From Theobroma cacao (lineage: Eukaryota > Streptophyta > Magnoliopsida > Malvales > Malvaceae): a DNA stretch of 64,000 bases. The translations under genes and the position numbers were made by a program. Below, in pieces: positions 12,880-23,308 of this stretch (positions are counted from its first letter, which is position 1; each line of letters opens with the position of its first letter). The DNA lies in NCBI RefSeq assembly GCF_000208745.1, contig NC_030852.1:14965380-15029379 (forward strand), in the 5' to 3' direction. The notes under the pieces were generated by a model, which was given only the letters and a program-made list of their open reading frames with translations, was not told the DNA's origin and did not search any database.

Positions 12880-13240
12880 CTCACTGCAGCGAGAAACTCT
12901 CGAGTGGTGGGGGCACAAACCAGCCTTGTTTCTCACTGCAGTGAAAAAGAATTCTTGCTGCAACGAGGAATTTGGTGCGGCGAAATTGGATTCTCGCTGC
13001 AGCGAGAAACTCTCGGGTAGACCCAAATTTCTGGTGCAGAGTTTCCACTTTGACAAAGATTTTGATGACCTTAGGGTCAGAAGTGGGAAAAGTGGTAAAT
13101 ATAAAAGTTGTATCCCTGCCTCTTAGCTTTCTAATGGTTAAAAAATTATGTCAATTGGACTTTTGTAGTGGGAGATATACTTGAAAAACCAAAACATATG
13201 TAAACTAAGACTATTTCTCGCTGCAACGAGAAACTTGCTG
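12880..13240 (+). repeat. CTGCAG-centred palindrome array in family B LTR (copy 2)
   Basis: Five or more 16-base dyads related to TCTCGCTGCAGCGAGA: about 12880-12895, 12929-12944, 12951-12966, the perfect one at 12992-13007, and 13215-13230 with one mismatch. They are separated by unrelated sequence of 10-200 bases. Confidence 0.85.
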
Positions 13241-13933
13241 CCATGCTTGCTACCTTGCTTGATATTGACATATTTTTCACCCATTTAACTTCATCGATTG
13301 ATCATGGGTTTTTGCAACACTATGAGGTTATTAATCAAAGTTTGAAATGAGGGATTTTTAGTAAGAAATTAAATCAATTACATTGTTTTTGAAACAAGTG
13401 CATCATGATTTCCAAGTTCTCCTTATCGATTGCTTGTTCCCTTCTTATGTTCACTCACTGAGTTTTATACTCACATTTTTAAACTTCATGTTTTCAGATT
13501 TGGAGGCAATTGTGACCTAGATTGAGTATCCACATATGCTCGTTTTCTTAGTAGGTATTATGGCATTTCAGTAGCGGTACCTTCACTTAAAGTCACTTCG
13601 TTGACAGTTAAGAGTCTTTGTCTGTGTACACGTATAAGTAATGTAATCCACTAAGATTCATGTTATATGTCAAATATGTATATTTTGGATTAATGATGCC
13701 ACTATAAGCTGGCAAATGGGTGACATTATTTTGACATAATACAATTGTGAGTATTGGATCACTATAAAATGTTACTGAAATATTTTTAGTTGAGAATTAC
13801 AATATGTGGTTTTAGAAATAATGGTTGGGATTAATGTTCGGGATTGCATAAATAGGATTGCTTGGGCTTAGTGAGCTATGCCCATTGGGCCCATACGCTG
13901 GTCATAGCCCGAAATTTGGGTTGTGACACATTC

Positions 13934-16290
13934 CTAGCATTATATCACTTAGAATGATCCTAGTTCTATGTGTGATGTTATTAGTTTGACCAAGACATCA
14001 ATGCCTTAACTGGGGAGATTGTAATGCCCTCAATCCCAAATTGAGAATTTGTGAGGATTCATTAGAGCTGGTAATTTGTGTTAACGAGTGTAATCATATC
14101 ATGTAAAGGTAAGGATACAATAGATAAATGAGTTGATATAAATACGGCGTGATTAATTTATCATGCCACAATTCATGTTAGCTGGTATCAAGAATTTTGA
14201 CATGAACAGAACACAGTTATTGCACGAGTTAAACGACATGACATAGTTGATGCATATAAATTAGAATAACATGTTTAGACAACATACAATTAACCAATTA
14301 ATACATGATTAATCTTTTTAGAAACGAATAATAAGTTGTTTTATATGTTTTAAATATTAATAATTTAATAAATGAGTTTAAGCATATTATATATTTGAGT
14401 AATGTGGATTAAATTGTTAATATATGATTAATTAAACATGTATAAACATGCCATATACGGGGTAGATGGGTCAATTTGTATAAGAAACAAATATTTTTAT
14501 GTCATAAATTGATTGATATAATTATGACACAAATATGATTATACATAACCCAAACCTGTTTAACTCCATGTCATGTTGGTGAGTTATGCCCAAAATTATT
14601 AAGTTTAAGATCCACTGTGGTATATATGTAGAGACTTAAACCTACAATTGCAAAGACGCCTTTTGTAGGCAAGACCCAAATCTTTTAGGTTAAGTGCAAG
14701 TCATTTAAAGCATGTACCAGTCAATGTGAGCTTCCACATTATGCTGTAAGATCTTGGTTTTATAAAGTGAGTCTTGATTGTGATGTAATGTTTGGTCTTA
14801 ATAAATGATAGGCTTTTATGGATTTTGAATGGATGGGATTATGATACCTCATTCTACATCTAATGTGAGTGTGAGTGTAATACTTATATAATCATCTAAT
14901 TTAAATCACTATTCAGCAACTTGAGTTTAAGTTTTTCAACCACGTAGTTTAGGCTTAAAAAGTTGTTCAACTAATGGTGCTTGGGCTTAAGTTGTTACTA
15001 TCAATATCAGAGCATGTGCCAACTCAACATGGGTTTTTACATTGTGCTAGTGAGATCTTAGTCTGTGAAGTAGGTCTTGATTGTGATAATGATGTATGGC
15101 TTTAATAAAGAGATAAATAATTTGATCGAGTGAGGTTGTGATATCTCATTGTACTTTTATTGCAAATTTGATTGTTAAGACTTGTATAAGAGTCTTAATC
15201 AATTATTATTAACAATTTGAATTTAAAGTTTTGAGGGACACATAATTTAAACTCGAATAATTATCGAGTCAATAGTGCTTAGGTATAAGTTTTACATTTC
15301 ATGACTTACCACATATGTTGCCTTCCATTGATCTAATAGTGAAAATTGCCCCAAAGCCTATCACTTTTAGCCTTTAGCATATACTTTCGAGAATAAGGTG
15401 GACAAGATGTGAGGAGAACAAGGAATTTTCCATACCCTTAAGCCTCAACCTTAATTTTTATATACAAAGCCATTTTTGAAGCATGTTTTCAAAAATCAAT
15501 TATGCACACTTTATTAAGAGTTAAACATAAAGAGTTATTAATTATAACCTAGTCATTCTTAAAACAAAGCCGTTAGTTATAGTAAAAACCTTAGTCAAGT
15601 TTACATTAGCAAGTTTACTTGCACATGGTGGCTCAACCCATCTTTAGCATGGCAAAAAGAGGCTTTCTAGGGATTAGTCACACTTGGTTGGCTAGGTATA
15701 TGTTTTTTGCTAAGCAAGTTAGGTAAGGGAAAAGTGGTGTGAGAAAGATAGGGTTAGGCAATGATAGTTATGGTGCTAAAAGGTTATCTTATCTACGAAA
15801 GCTTTGACAAAACAAGCCATTGTATTTGTCTTTAGGGCCAAACCCCTTGTGTACAAAATGGCAATGGTTAGATGCATCTTTCTTTATCAAACAAGAAACT
15901 TTGACATATGACATTAGGTTTAATTAACATTTTTAATGTTGATATTAACATAAATGTGTTTCTCATTTTCATATAATTTTAGTATACATAATAAAAGATA
16001 ATTCTATTTGGCCCTTGTTGTCTTAAGATTCAAACCCAAACCTCTAAGTTAAAGTCTTTAAGATAAAATATTAGGTAATATATATATATGTTAAGATACA
16101 TCTATATTAATCCAAAATTTAGCTTAAAATAAAAAATTTTAGCTTAAAATCAGATAGCATTGGGTTGCTTCCAAAACGTACTTGAAGGCACTTGATCCCA
16201 CGTCTACCGTACCCACTGAGGACACGACAAACCACGCACACTCGCCACCAATCTTAGGAGTTAGGACGGAAATGCTACAAAATCTCCCAT
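13934..16290. other. Anonymous intergenic sequence with a diverged tandem duplication
   Basis: No credible coding region is seen. Near 14015-14030 GGGGAGATTG is followed by TAATGCCC, which could be the edge of an old LTR, but no opposite end was found. Two diverged copies of a roughly 290-base segment lie side by side at about 14705-14998 and 15010-15293. The remainder (15300-16290) is the unannotated upstream region of the bHLH gene, with an AT-rich dinucleotide run near 16079. Confidence 0.5.
14705..15293 (+). repeat. Diverged tandem duplication, unit about 290 bp
   Basis: Both units share in order GCATGT(A/G)CCA, a CACATTATG/TACATTGTG block, AGTCTTGATTGTGAT/GGTCTTGATTGTGAT, TTAATAAA, a TTATGATA/TTGTGATA block followed by CTCATT, and a closing GTGCTT(G/A)GG. 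Many substitutions and small indels indicate an old duplication. There are no terminal repeats or coding content, and the family is not recognised. Confidence 0.6.
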
Positions 16291-16295
16291 TTGTA

Positions 16296-16301
16296 CACGT
16301 G
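16296..16301. promoter_or_regulatory. G-box (CACGTG) upstream of the bHLH gene
   Basis: A perfect CACGTG palindrome about 610 bases before the start codon. This is the core site recognised by plant bHLH and bZIP factors, so autoregulation or control by related factors is possible; a single hexamer is weak evidence. Confidence 0.4.
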
Positions 16302-16539
16302 AATGCTAAAGAAAGCGAGTATAGACTTGTTTACAAAATGTGGGAGTATCTCTCGTCGTAGATCTCACACACTCCCCAAAATTAAATTATGTTTAGGAAT
16401 ACTGTATATGGAAATAGAACGTGTTTCTTTTCTTTTTTTTTTTCTGCCATTTTTGATTTATTTTAGTAATAATAAGTCCATTTTAGTTTTTGAAACCCAT
16501 AATATTTGTAAGGTATGGACACTAACTCTTGAACTAAAA

Positions 16540-16911
16540 AGCAAGATATGCACATTGCGCACCGCCCTTCAGTTCCAGTCCGAAGTCCAACAATTGCGAA
16601 GATCACACACACACGCATACAACACTCTCTGCGTCCGCAATCTCCATCTTCATACCTCTCTCTGTTAATCAGCTCTTGGACTTGAAGCTTCTCTTCTTCA
16701 CTTTCTCTCCCTCGACCAACTGGTTAAATAGCCCCCTTCAATCCACTTCCAAGGTTAAACCCTTCTCTCCACTGTCCCACGCCAAAACCCAAGCTTCAAC
16801 CATAAAATATAACACTTATTTTCCCATCTTTTCTTTTAAAGAACCCAAAATTTGGATCCAAATCCCAAATACAAAAGTCTCCCCATTTTTTATGAATACG
16901 GGTCCTTCAAT
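16540..16911 (+). promoter_or_regulatory. Likely 5' leader of the bHLH gene
   Basis: Pyrimidine-rich sequence with CTCTCT and CTTCTTC runs and a short CA repeat near 16605-16620, typical of plant 5' leaders. No clear TATA box was seen. An in-frame ATG at 16852 could add 20 residues; the ATG at 16912 is preferred because bHLH79-type proteins usually begin MDPPLINES. Confidence 0.45.
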
Positions 16912-19900
16912 ATGGATCCTCCATTGATCAATGAGTCATCTTTTTCAGCAGCCAATCTTTCATCTTACAGCCTTGCTGAGATTTGGCCTTTCCCAATCAA
17001 CTCACGCTCTGACCCAAATGTTACAACTGCAGGGAGATTAGGCGTCCGAATGGGTACTTTGGGCGGGTTTGGGGAAAGTTCGGGTCACAGAGATGGGTTT
17101 GGGGCGGATTTGAGCTCTGAAGATGAGTCTTCCAAGATGGTTTCTACTACCAGTGCAAATGAATTTGTGGGTTTTTTTTTTGTTTTAATTTATGGGTTTT
17201 TTAATTTTTTTTATTTGCTGGATTATGAGTTGCTTGATAGACAAGAGAATGGTAGGAAAGTTTTGGAATTTAAGGTCAATTAATGAAGATATTTTAGTTT
17301 TTCTTTTTAATGTGACGTTTTTGGATTGAATTTGGTGTGGATTTTGTTTCATTGTTAGCTTGTTTTACTCAAATTTCAGTTCTTTCTTTAAGTCTCTCCT
17401 TGTAGCTAAAGCCAAGTTCTGGGCTTTGCTTGACTTCAATTCATTGAGGTTGAAAAAAATTATATTTTCAATTCAAAATTTGGGTTCATTGTGGTTTTAT
17501 TTTTAGATGTAGATGTTTTAATTCACTAGTAAACTAAGTTTTGAGAGGTAAGGTATGATAAATGGTTTAAATTGGAACTGGTTTAGACGCATATGAGTTA
17601 ATGTTGGTTTATATTCGGAATCATGATGGCTTATAGTTTAGATTTTAACAGAATGATTCAAATGGAAAACGGGTGAAATCATCGACAAAGAATGAAAATG
17701 CAATTTCTAAAGCTGAGGTGGAAACAAGTTCTGCAGCTGGTAGCAAGCCAGAACAGTATGGTAAACCTACTGAACCGCCTAAGCAAGACTATATTCATGT
17801 CAGAGCCAGAAGGGGTCAAGCTACGGATAGTCATAGTCTGGCTGAGAGAGTAATTCACTTAAATCTTATCTAATTTCCAATTTTCAACTTAAAATCTGAG
17901 AAATTTAACTTTCATACTGTAAAACAAACTGTAAATCCAGATTCACGATTCTTGCTGGTTCAGGTGATAATGTGAGTGGTAAAGAAGAGTGGTTCGGGCC
18001 CTTTGAAAACATGTTCTTAGAGCAAGTTTTTTCCTTTGCAGGCCAGGAGAGAGAAGATTAGTGAGAGGATGAAGATTCTTCAAGATTTGGTCCCTGGATG
18101 TAATAAGGTATTTATTATTGTGGTAGTTGTGTTGTATAGTTCTATATCCTTTGTGTACTCTGATCAGTTCCTTACCACTCAGCCTGAGGAAAAATTGTGA
18201 TGGTTTGGGTGCCTTTTGCTATTATTTATATTTTCTTATTTTGTTATTATATTAAACCTTAACACAAAGTTTTCAATCAGGTCATTGGAAAAGCACTCGT
18301 CCTTGATGAGATAATTAATTATATCCAGTCACTGCAGCGGCAGGTTGAGGTATGGATCTTACGCATCTTGCTGTCTTGGTGTGCCAATTTCTGGGTTTTT
18401 AGGCTATCCATTCAAGCCTTAACCTAATAATGCTATGTTGTAGTTCCTGTCAATGAAGCTAGAAGCAGTTAATTCAAGGATGAACATGAGTCCTAGCATC
18501 GAAGGCTTTCATTCAAAGGATGTAAGTCTGCTTAAGTTGATTGATCACTTAATATTTTTCTCATCATATGAGCTATTAGCATGAATAGCATCAAATTAAA
18601 GTCTGATGTGAGTAAAAAACCGCTGCTTCATTTTGAGATCACTCTAGATACTTATCAGAAGCCATTATACTGCTTCTTGACATAAAATTCAGATGGTAAA
18701 TTCGATTGGTGAATAAAGTAAGACCAAGAGTTCAACTTTGCATTGATGTAGTTTAAGTTACTTGTACTACTGTAGGTTGAATAACTAAGGTCCTCCATCA
18801 CTGGTTTTATGCATATATTGTGAAATACCAGATCTGATTTTTTTTGTTTGAGAACCCTCGGTGGGGGGGGGGGGGGTTTGTTAAAAAACCTTAATATTTC
18901 AGTGTGAAGCAATTTACAACCAAGCCTGAAAGCTTAAATCTTTTTTATTTTTTATTTAGGGAAGGGGGATTTGAACCCAACTCTATGAGCAGAAGGATAG
19001 ATGCACCGATCATTGAGCCAGATGCTCAGGTGTGCCTGAATGCTTAAATTCTATTCAAATGTAATGTAAATCTGTTCTCTGGAAGAGTTATATTCAAAAC
19101 TTATTCCTCGTAAATTTTCTTTATCAGATTCAGCCACTTTAGTAATGACTACAATGTTAAGGGTCTTCCATCTTCTGGATCCTACCATTATAAGAAATAC
19201 AGACAAAACTAGTAAGCTTAAATTAAGTACTTGATGGTATCTTTTGAACTCTTCAAGTTTAAAAAAGGAAGACTCTGAGGGTCATGTTTCCTTTAACATA
19301 GGCACCAGGCAAGAAGATTCTTGATGTAACTGCTCCCTGTAATCCAAAGTTATCTTTCGAATCTGATCCTAGTTTTTCAACCAACAAATCAGTTATGATT
19401 TCCTAAATTCATGTTGTATATATGCAAATATTCAGCACCTTTCTCTCAATTTTTCCTAATTGTTGATTGGTGGATTAGGTAAGAGGACAGTATGTCCCAA
19501 AAGTTTGGCTGAAGGAAAGGACATGCAACATATAAATCCCTTTCTAACATGCTATTCTAGGTGCAAGTCTTAATAGGCTTTACGCATGGACTCCCTTCCA
19601 GCAAAATTTCGCCTTTGCTCTATGTTGGAACTGATTTTACTTGATAATGTGGTCCTAAAAAATTTGACCATAGAACTGCCTGGAGGAAAGATGTTATATA
19701 TCCTCTCAGAATGAATCATCCCAAAAGTTTTAACTAATAAGAATGGCCTAAAATACTAAACCAATCTTCAGACTTTTCTGGCTGTGAATCTTGTTTGCAT
19801 TTTAATTTGCTTAGTTTCTAGAATTTGAATGACATCCATGGCCTTATGGCACTAACATTAACCAAATCAATCATACCATCCTGGAAAACTTGTGAGTTGG

Positions 19901-20642
19901 TGAGTGAGATTATTATTCCTTGACCAAACAGTTTTGCATCCTGGAGGCTTTTGTTAATTCTCAGTTAATGCTTTGATATGAATTAAGCCGAAGAGATACA
20001 CACAGATATGAATTAAGCCTAAGAGATGTACACAGATATCTATAAAGTTATATTACCTAGAACATATTATTGAGCATATTAAAGTGCATTTTGCTTCATG
20101 ACATTTAAGTTCTAAAAGTTTCTTTATGCTTTGTTTTTGTCCAAGACTAGTCCAAATTTTAAATTCAGTCTTATGTTTATCAAAATTTTCTGCATCATTT
20201 TTTTTTCTTCATTAATGTAAGTGTGTGACCTTGTCACTCATTGGTGCTATCACCATATCATGAATGCATACTATTCATCATGTTGATAATTTCCCATAAA
20301 GGAATATGTTTTGACTCTCGTAGAATTTGGCAAATGAACTCCAATTGCAGATGTTGATGTCTTGTAATTTACTTTCCTCATGAAGAAAATGCACCTTTAC
20401 CATTGTTAGCATTGTTAATTAGTTTTAGCAAATTTATGATCTTGTGCATATAAAAAAGAAAAATTATTGGAGCTATGGTATGATTTTCTGAACACGTTAA
20501 TCTGGTTTTTAAGCTTGGTTCACAACCATTTGATGCTGCTGGAATGATATTTGGTGCACAAGCAGCTAGGGAATATGCTCAAGGATCACAGCCTGAGTGG
20601 CTGCAGATGCATGTTGGTGGAAATTTTGAAAGGGCAACATAA
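16912..20642 (+). CDS. BHLH79: bHLH transcription factor, bHLH79-like (6 exons)
   Basis: Six exons can be placed by frame and GT-AG sites: 16912-17166, 17652-17849, 18042-18107, 18281-18349, 18444-18521 and 20514-20642. All introns are phase 0, and together the exons encode 264 residues ending in TAA. The order is: an N-terminal region starting [11 protein letters not shown] with [11 protein letters not shown] (about residues 18-28); an acidic/serine stretch LSSEDESS; a region rich in Lys, Ser and Ala; [20 protein letters not shown]; then the bHLH domain at about 141-196. The E-box-contacting residues H146, E150 and R154 are present, so DNA binding is expected. The leucine-rich helix ending [13 protein letters not shown] continues into exon 5. 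It is a nuclear dimerising factor; family members act in growth and hormone responses, but the exact role here is unknown. Compared with family proteins I recall, a Gly-rich and basic stretch before LSSEDESS seems to be missing. The gene is intact and is the only host gene in the window. Confidence 0.92.
18863..18876 (+). repeat. Poly-G run
   Basis: Fourteen consecutive G within the intron. Homopolymer length may be misassembled, and the purine strand would be transcribed as G-rich RNA. Confidence 0.9.
18941..19033 (-). mobile_element. tRNA-derived SINE (short) in intron 5
   Basis: Read on the minus strand there is an A-box-like TGGCTCAATGATCGG (19006-19020) and about 30 bases later a B-box GGTTCAAATCC (18967-18977), the internal RNA polymerase III promoter of a tRNA-derived unit. 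An A-rich tail follows (T-rich on the plus strand, 18941-18958). The unit is flanked by imperfect 17-base direct repeats, GCCTGAAAGCTTAAATC (18924-18940) and GCCTGAATGCTTAAATT (19034-19050), 15 of 17 identical, as expected of LINE-mediated retroposition. At 93 bases it is barely longer than a tRNA, so a tailed tRNA pseudogene is an alternative. Confidence 0.7.
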
Positions 20643-21603
20643 TTTGGAGAAACCTTGTTGGCACTCAAAGCAGCAAGAGTAATGTGCTTGTCTTTAGATC
20701 AAAGGGGATTGGTTACATCTGTTGCAGAAATGAGTTTGGTAAATGTGGCCTTGTTCTTAAATTTGTCTGGTAGTTTCTATGTCTACGATAAATGCAGAAT
20801 TTTTATTTATAATTCAATAACAGCAAAGAGAAGAGGGAGGAAAACTGAGAACAAAACAGGAGAAACAAATCTACCAGGCATATTGACCCAATCAACCAGA
20901 TCATTTGCATGCATCACTGCACAAAGAAATACAAATAATATTAGAAAAATGCAAATATGACAAAATATAAACAAACAATATGGCCCACTAATTTACATTC
21001 CTAGAGAATGCATCAAATGCACAACCAAAACGAAGAGTGAAATGTAACAAAATTAACATAAATGAGTATTTTGGCTTAGATTGAGAGAATGATTTGGTGC
21101 AGCGTAGGTTACGTTAGGGAAAAGGGGCGTTTACCACTGTTGACGTAACAAACAGGCCTTACAAACAGAAGAAGTAGAGAATTTTTAAAGAAGCATAAAA
21201 CCAAGAATAATTCAAAGGGCACCAAGTTAAATAGGTTTTCTTCGGAACCTTTGGGCTATTCCTTCTGCTACTTGTCTAGATAAGAGAAGAACACATTTGG
21301 ATGTAGAAGCAAACAGGTTTTTAAAAAATTAAAAACTAAAAATGAGAAAATTTATGACAGAAGGATTAAGTTTGTACATTCGTAATCAAGTGTAGTTACT
21401 TTGTGGGGACTCATTTCGTAAGCGAAAAGCCAAGTAGCGGAAAAACAACAGCAAGACGGAGCGTTATTCAATGATGAAAGGCAAAGTATGGTAGTATGTA
21501 GAGATTAAAAAGTATACCATCTTCACGTTCATTTCTACCGGCGTCAACTGGAGCCGGTTCCAAAATGCTCATCGAATTCGCAACTAAATTTGACCAAGGA
21601 TAT
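20643..21603 (+). other. 3' flank of the bHLH gene
   Basis: AT-rich sequence presumed to hold the 3' untranslated region; AATTCAATAA-type stretches around 20810 could serve as polyadenylation signals. Open frames here are short and unlike any known protein. Nothing else is recognised up to the start of the LTR-like sequence near 21604. Confidence 0.4.
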
Positions 21604-22615
21604 TGTTAGCTTTACCATTGATCCTTATTTTGAAATGTCAAAAATCAAATGATCAAAATATAAGTGTTTAAGGATATTAAAACACCACAAAACCCCTCAA
21701 ACATTTATATAAAAAATGGCTTAGTGTTTGAAGTTCAAAATGCCTTAGAAACAACTTAAAATGCTTAAGGTATCCAGACATTTTGGGTAAGTATTGGGAC
21801 CTCAAACTTAAAATGCCTCAGAAACAACCTAAGCAAGTATTGAGACTTTCCATGAAGGCATCGAGACATCACCTTTGAAGCCTCAAATTCTACAAGACAA
21901 ATGCCGATGTATCGAGACCATGCTTCAAAGGTATAATCTACTTGGAGAATTAAGTATCATGTTCTGTCTCGTCACTTTGAGTCTGATTATGAAATTATTT
22001 ATGGAGTTTCACTAGTTGAGTTATAAATGGTTGGAAAGCTACATGAGTCTATTTTCTAACGAACCAAACGAAAGTGGATTCCAAGTTTCCTATGTAAAGA
22101 TATGATGTTTTTTTTTGTAAAGACAGTGCAAACTGCCTGGCAGCAATGCCAGGGGCAATTTCGAAAATTTTCTACACTTTTACTAAAGTGAACTAAGTGT
22201 TGAGATTTACATGGATAGAAATCTTATTAAGTCTAGTTTCTAACGCATCAAACAAATCTCGATTTCGAGTTTCATAGCTTAAGATATGGCCATTTTATTG
22301 AATGATGTACAAGCTGTCCAGATTTTTGATTTAGGAGAGTTTGAGTTATTTTGTGTAGTTTCGGATGATAAATAGATTTTAGAGAGTTAAATTGTTTCTA
22401 ATTTGTTTAAATGATTGTTATTTGGCTTTTGTTTATCTTGGAAGGATGCGAGTTTGTTAGGACGAAGAAAGGTAAGTATATCTTCACACATTAATTGCTT
22501 CGAAACTATCACATATGCATATTTCTTGAAAGAATCAAACATTTTATTTCATTATTTTTAATATATGAAAATAGGGTCAAGCATGTGATTTTTGTTTTGT
22601 TTTGGGCTTAATAAT

Positions 22616-22760
22616 ATGATGAACATTGCTTTATGAATGATTTTGTTTACTTATGTGACAAATAATGGATTTATGAATGATTTGATTTATTCATATGACG
22701 AACATTGCTTTATGAATGTTTTGGTTTATTCATATGACAAATATTGATTTATGAATGAAA
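22616..22760 (+). repeat. Tandem repeat of about 50 bp in LTR D
   Basis: Three units with TTTATGAATGATTT(T/G), TTTA(C/T)TCATATGAC and AACATTGC/AAATATTG, diverged by a few bases each. Confidence 0.7.
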
Positions 22761-22804
22761 TGAAATCTTTGATCATCTTTAAAGAATGTTTCAAAAGCTA
22801 TGAA

Positions 22805-22980
22805 TTGATCCTTGGGAAGTGGGATAATTGACACCAGAGCTAGTTCTACGACCCTACTAATAGGATATAATAGTTAGTACACCTCCCTGCTAATGGGATA
22901 TAATAATTAGTAACAATAATGAGAATGATTAGCTGATACAACCCGTGTCACGGGATATAATAGTGACCATAGCTAAGATG
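22805..22980 (+). repeat. Dyad-rich segment of LTR D
   Basis: GGGATATAATAGT-type phrases recur three times, each preceded by a small inverted repeat: CCTACTAATAGG, CCCTGCTAATGGG and CCCGTGTCACGGG. Confidence 0.55.
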
Positions 22981-23308
22981 ATGAAACTTTACGAGTTTCA
23001 ACGATTGAAACTATGATTTGCTTGAACGATATTTTAAGGATGATATTTGGTGATTAATGATTTATGAACTTACGAAATTTCTCATTTTGGATATAATGAT
23101 TTGTTTAAATGTTTGAAAGTATGATTTAGTGAACTGCTCTTGAATGAACTATATGATATATTGGAAATGATGGTTGATCCAGTAAGGTATGTGTGGTTAT
23201 ACTTCCTGAGCTGTGGTTTACTCATTCCTTTACTTTCAGTTTTGTAGATGACTAGAGATTAAGAGTTTTAGAGTTATGGGAGCTAAGAGAACAATTTTGG
23301 GAAGTCTA

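Larger units (their letters stand above)
11876..13497 (+). other. Predicted intron inside family B LTR
   Basis: The left boundary is AAG|GTGAGTAATG, a near-consensus plant donor; the right boundary is a T-rich stretch ending TTTTCAG|A. Both sites recur at matching positions in the other copies: 8130 to 9810, 61864 to 63397, and 52541 down to 51022 on the minus strand. The intervals differ in length because of internal repeats while the boundary sites are kept. No transcript data are available, so splicing is inferred. Confidence 0.45.
11070..13928 (+). mobile_element. Solo LTR, family B, with perfect TSD CATTC
   Basis: Begins TGTAGTACCCC, ends GGGTTGTGACA, and is flanked by CATTC on both sides (11065-11069 and 13929-13933). 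There is no primer-binding site, polypurine tract or second LTR, so it is a solo LTR of 2859 bases. Internal landmarks in order are: TATAAATA at 11565; a pyrimidine-rich leader; donor AAG|GTGAGTAATG with GT at 11876; a 106-bp tandem duplication at 12188-12399; hairpin units at 12531-12690; CTGCAG palindromes at 12880-13230; acceptor ATGTTTTCAG ending 13497; and the conserved tail with TTGGGCCCAT. The short ORF at 11645-11830 is leader sequence and not supported as a gene. Confidence 0.93.
18522..20513 (+). other. Long last intron of the bHLH gene
   Basis: An intron of about 2.0 kb, much longer than the other four (92 to 485 bases). It begins GTAAGT and ends TTTTTAAG before CTTGGTTCA. It contains a run of 14 G at 18863-18876 and a SINE-like insertion at 18941-19033. 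No other gene is visible inside it. Confidence 0.8.
21604..23308 (+). mobile_element. Element D, 5' LTR, left part
   Basis: This sequence is continuous with 34171-34435 once the Tekay insertion and one copy of its GTCTA duplication are removed, and the joined segment ends directly before a primer-binding site, so it is the 5' LTR of a second retrotransposon. The left edge is not certain; TGTTAGC at 21604 is only a candidate. Internal features are short repeats of about 50 bases around 22616-22760 (ATTTATGAATGAT..TTTATTCATATGAC) and a dyad-rich stretch at 22805-22980. Confidence 0.55.

Noticed and set aside
12880..13240. Regularly recurring palindromes resembling a CRISPR array
   Set aside because: This is plant nuclear DNA; spacing is irregular, units are diverged, and they sit inside an LTR with a target-site duplication.
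16303..16668. 121-codon open frame upstream of the bHLH gene
   Set aside because: It spans promoter and leader sequence, has no recognisable domain, and is T-rich low-complexity in the middle.
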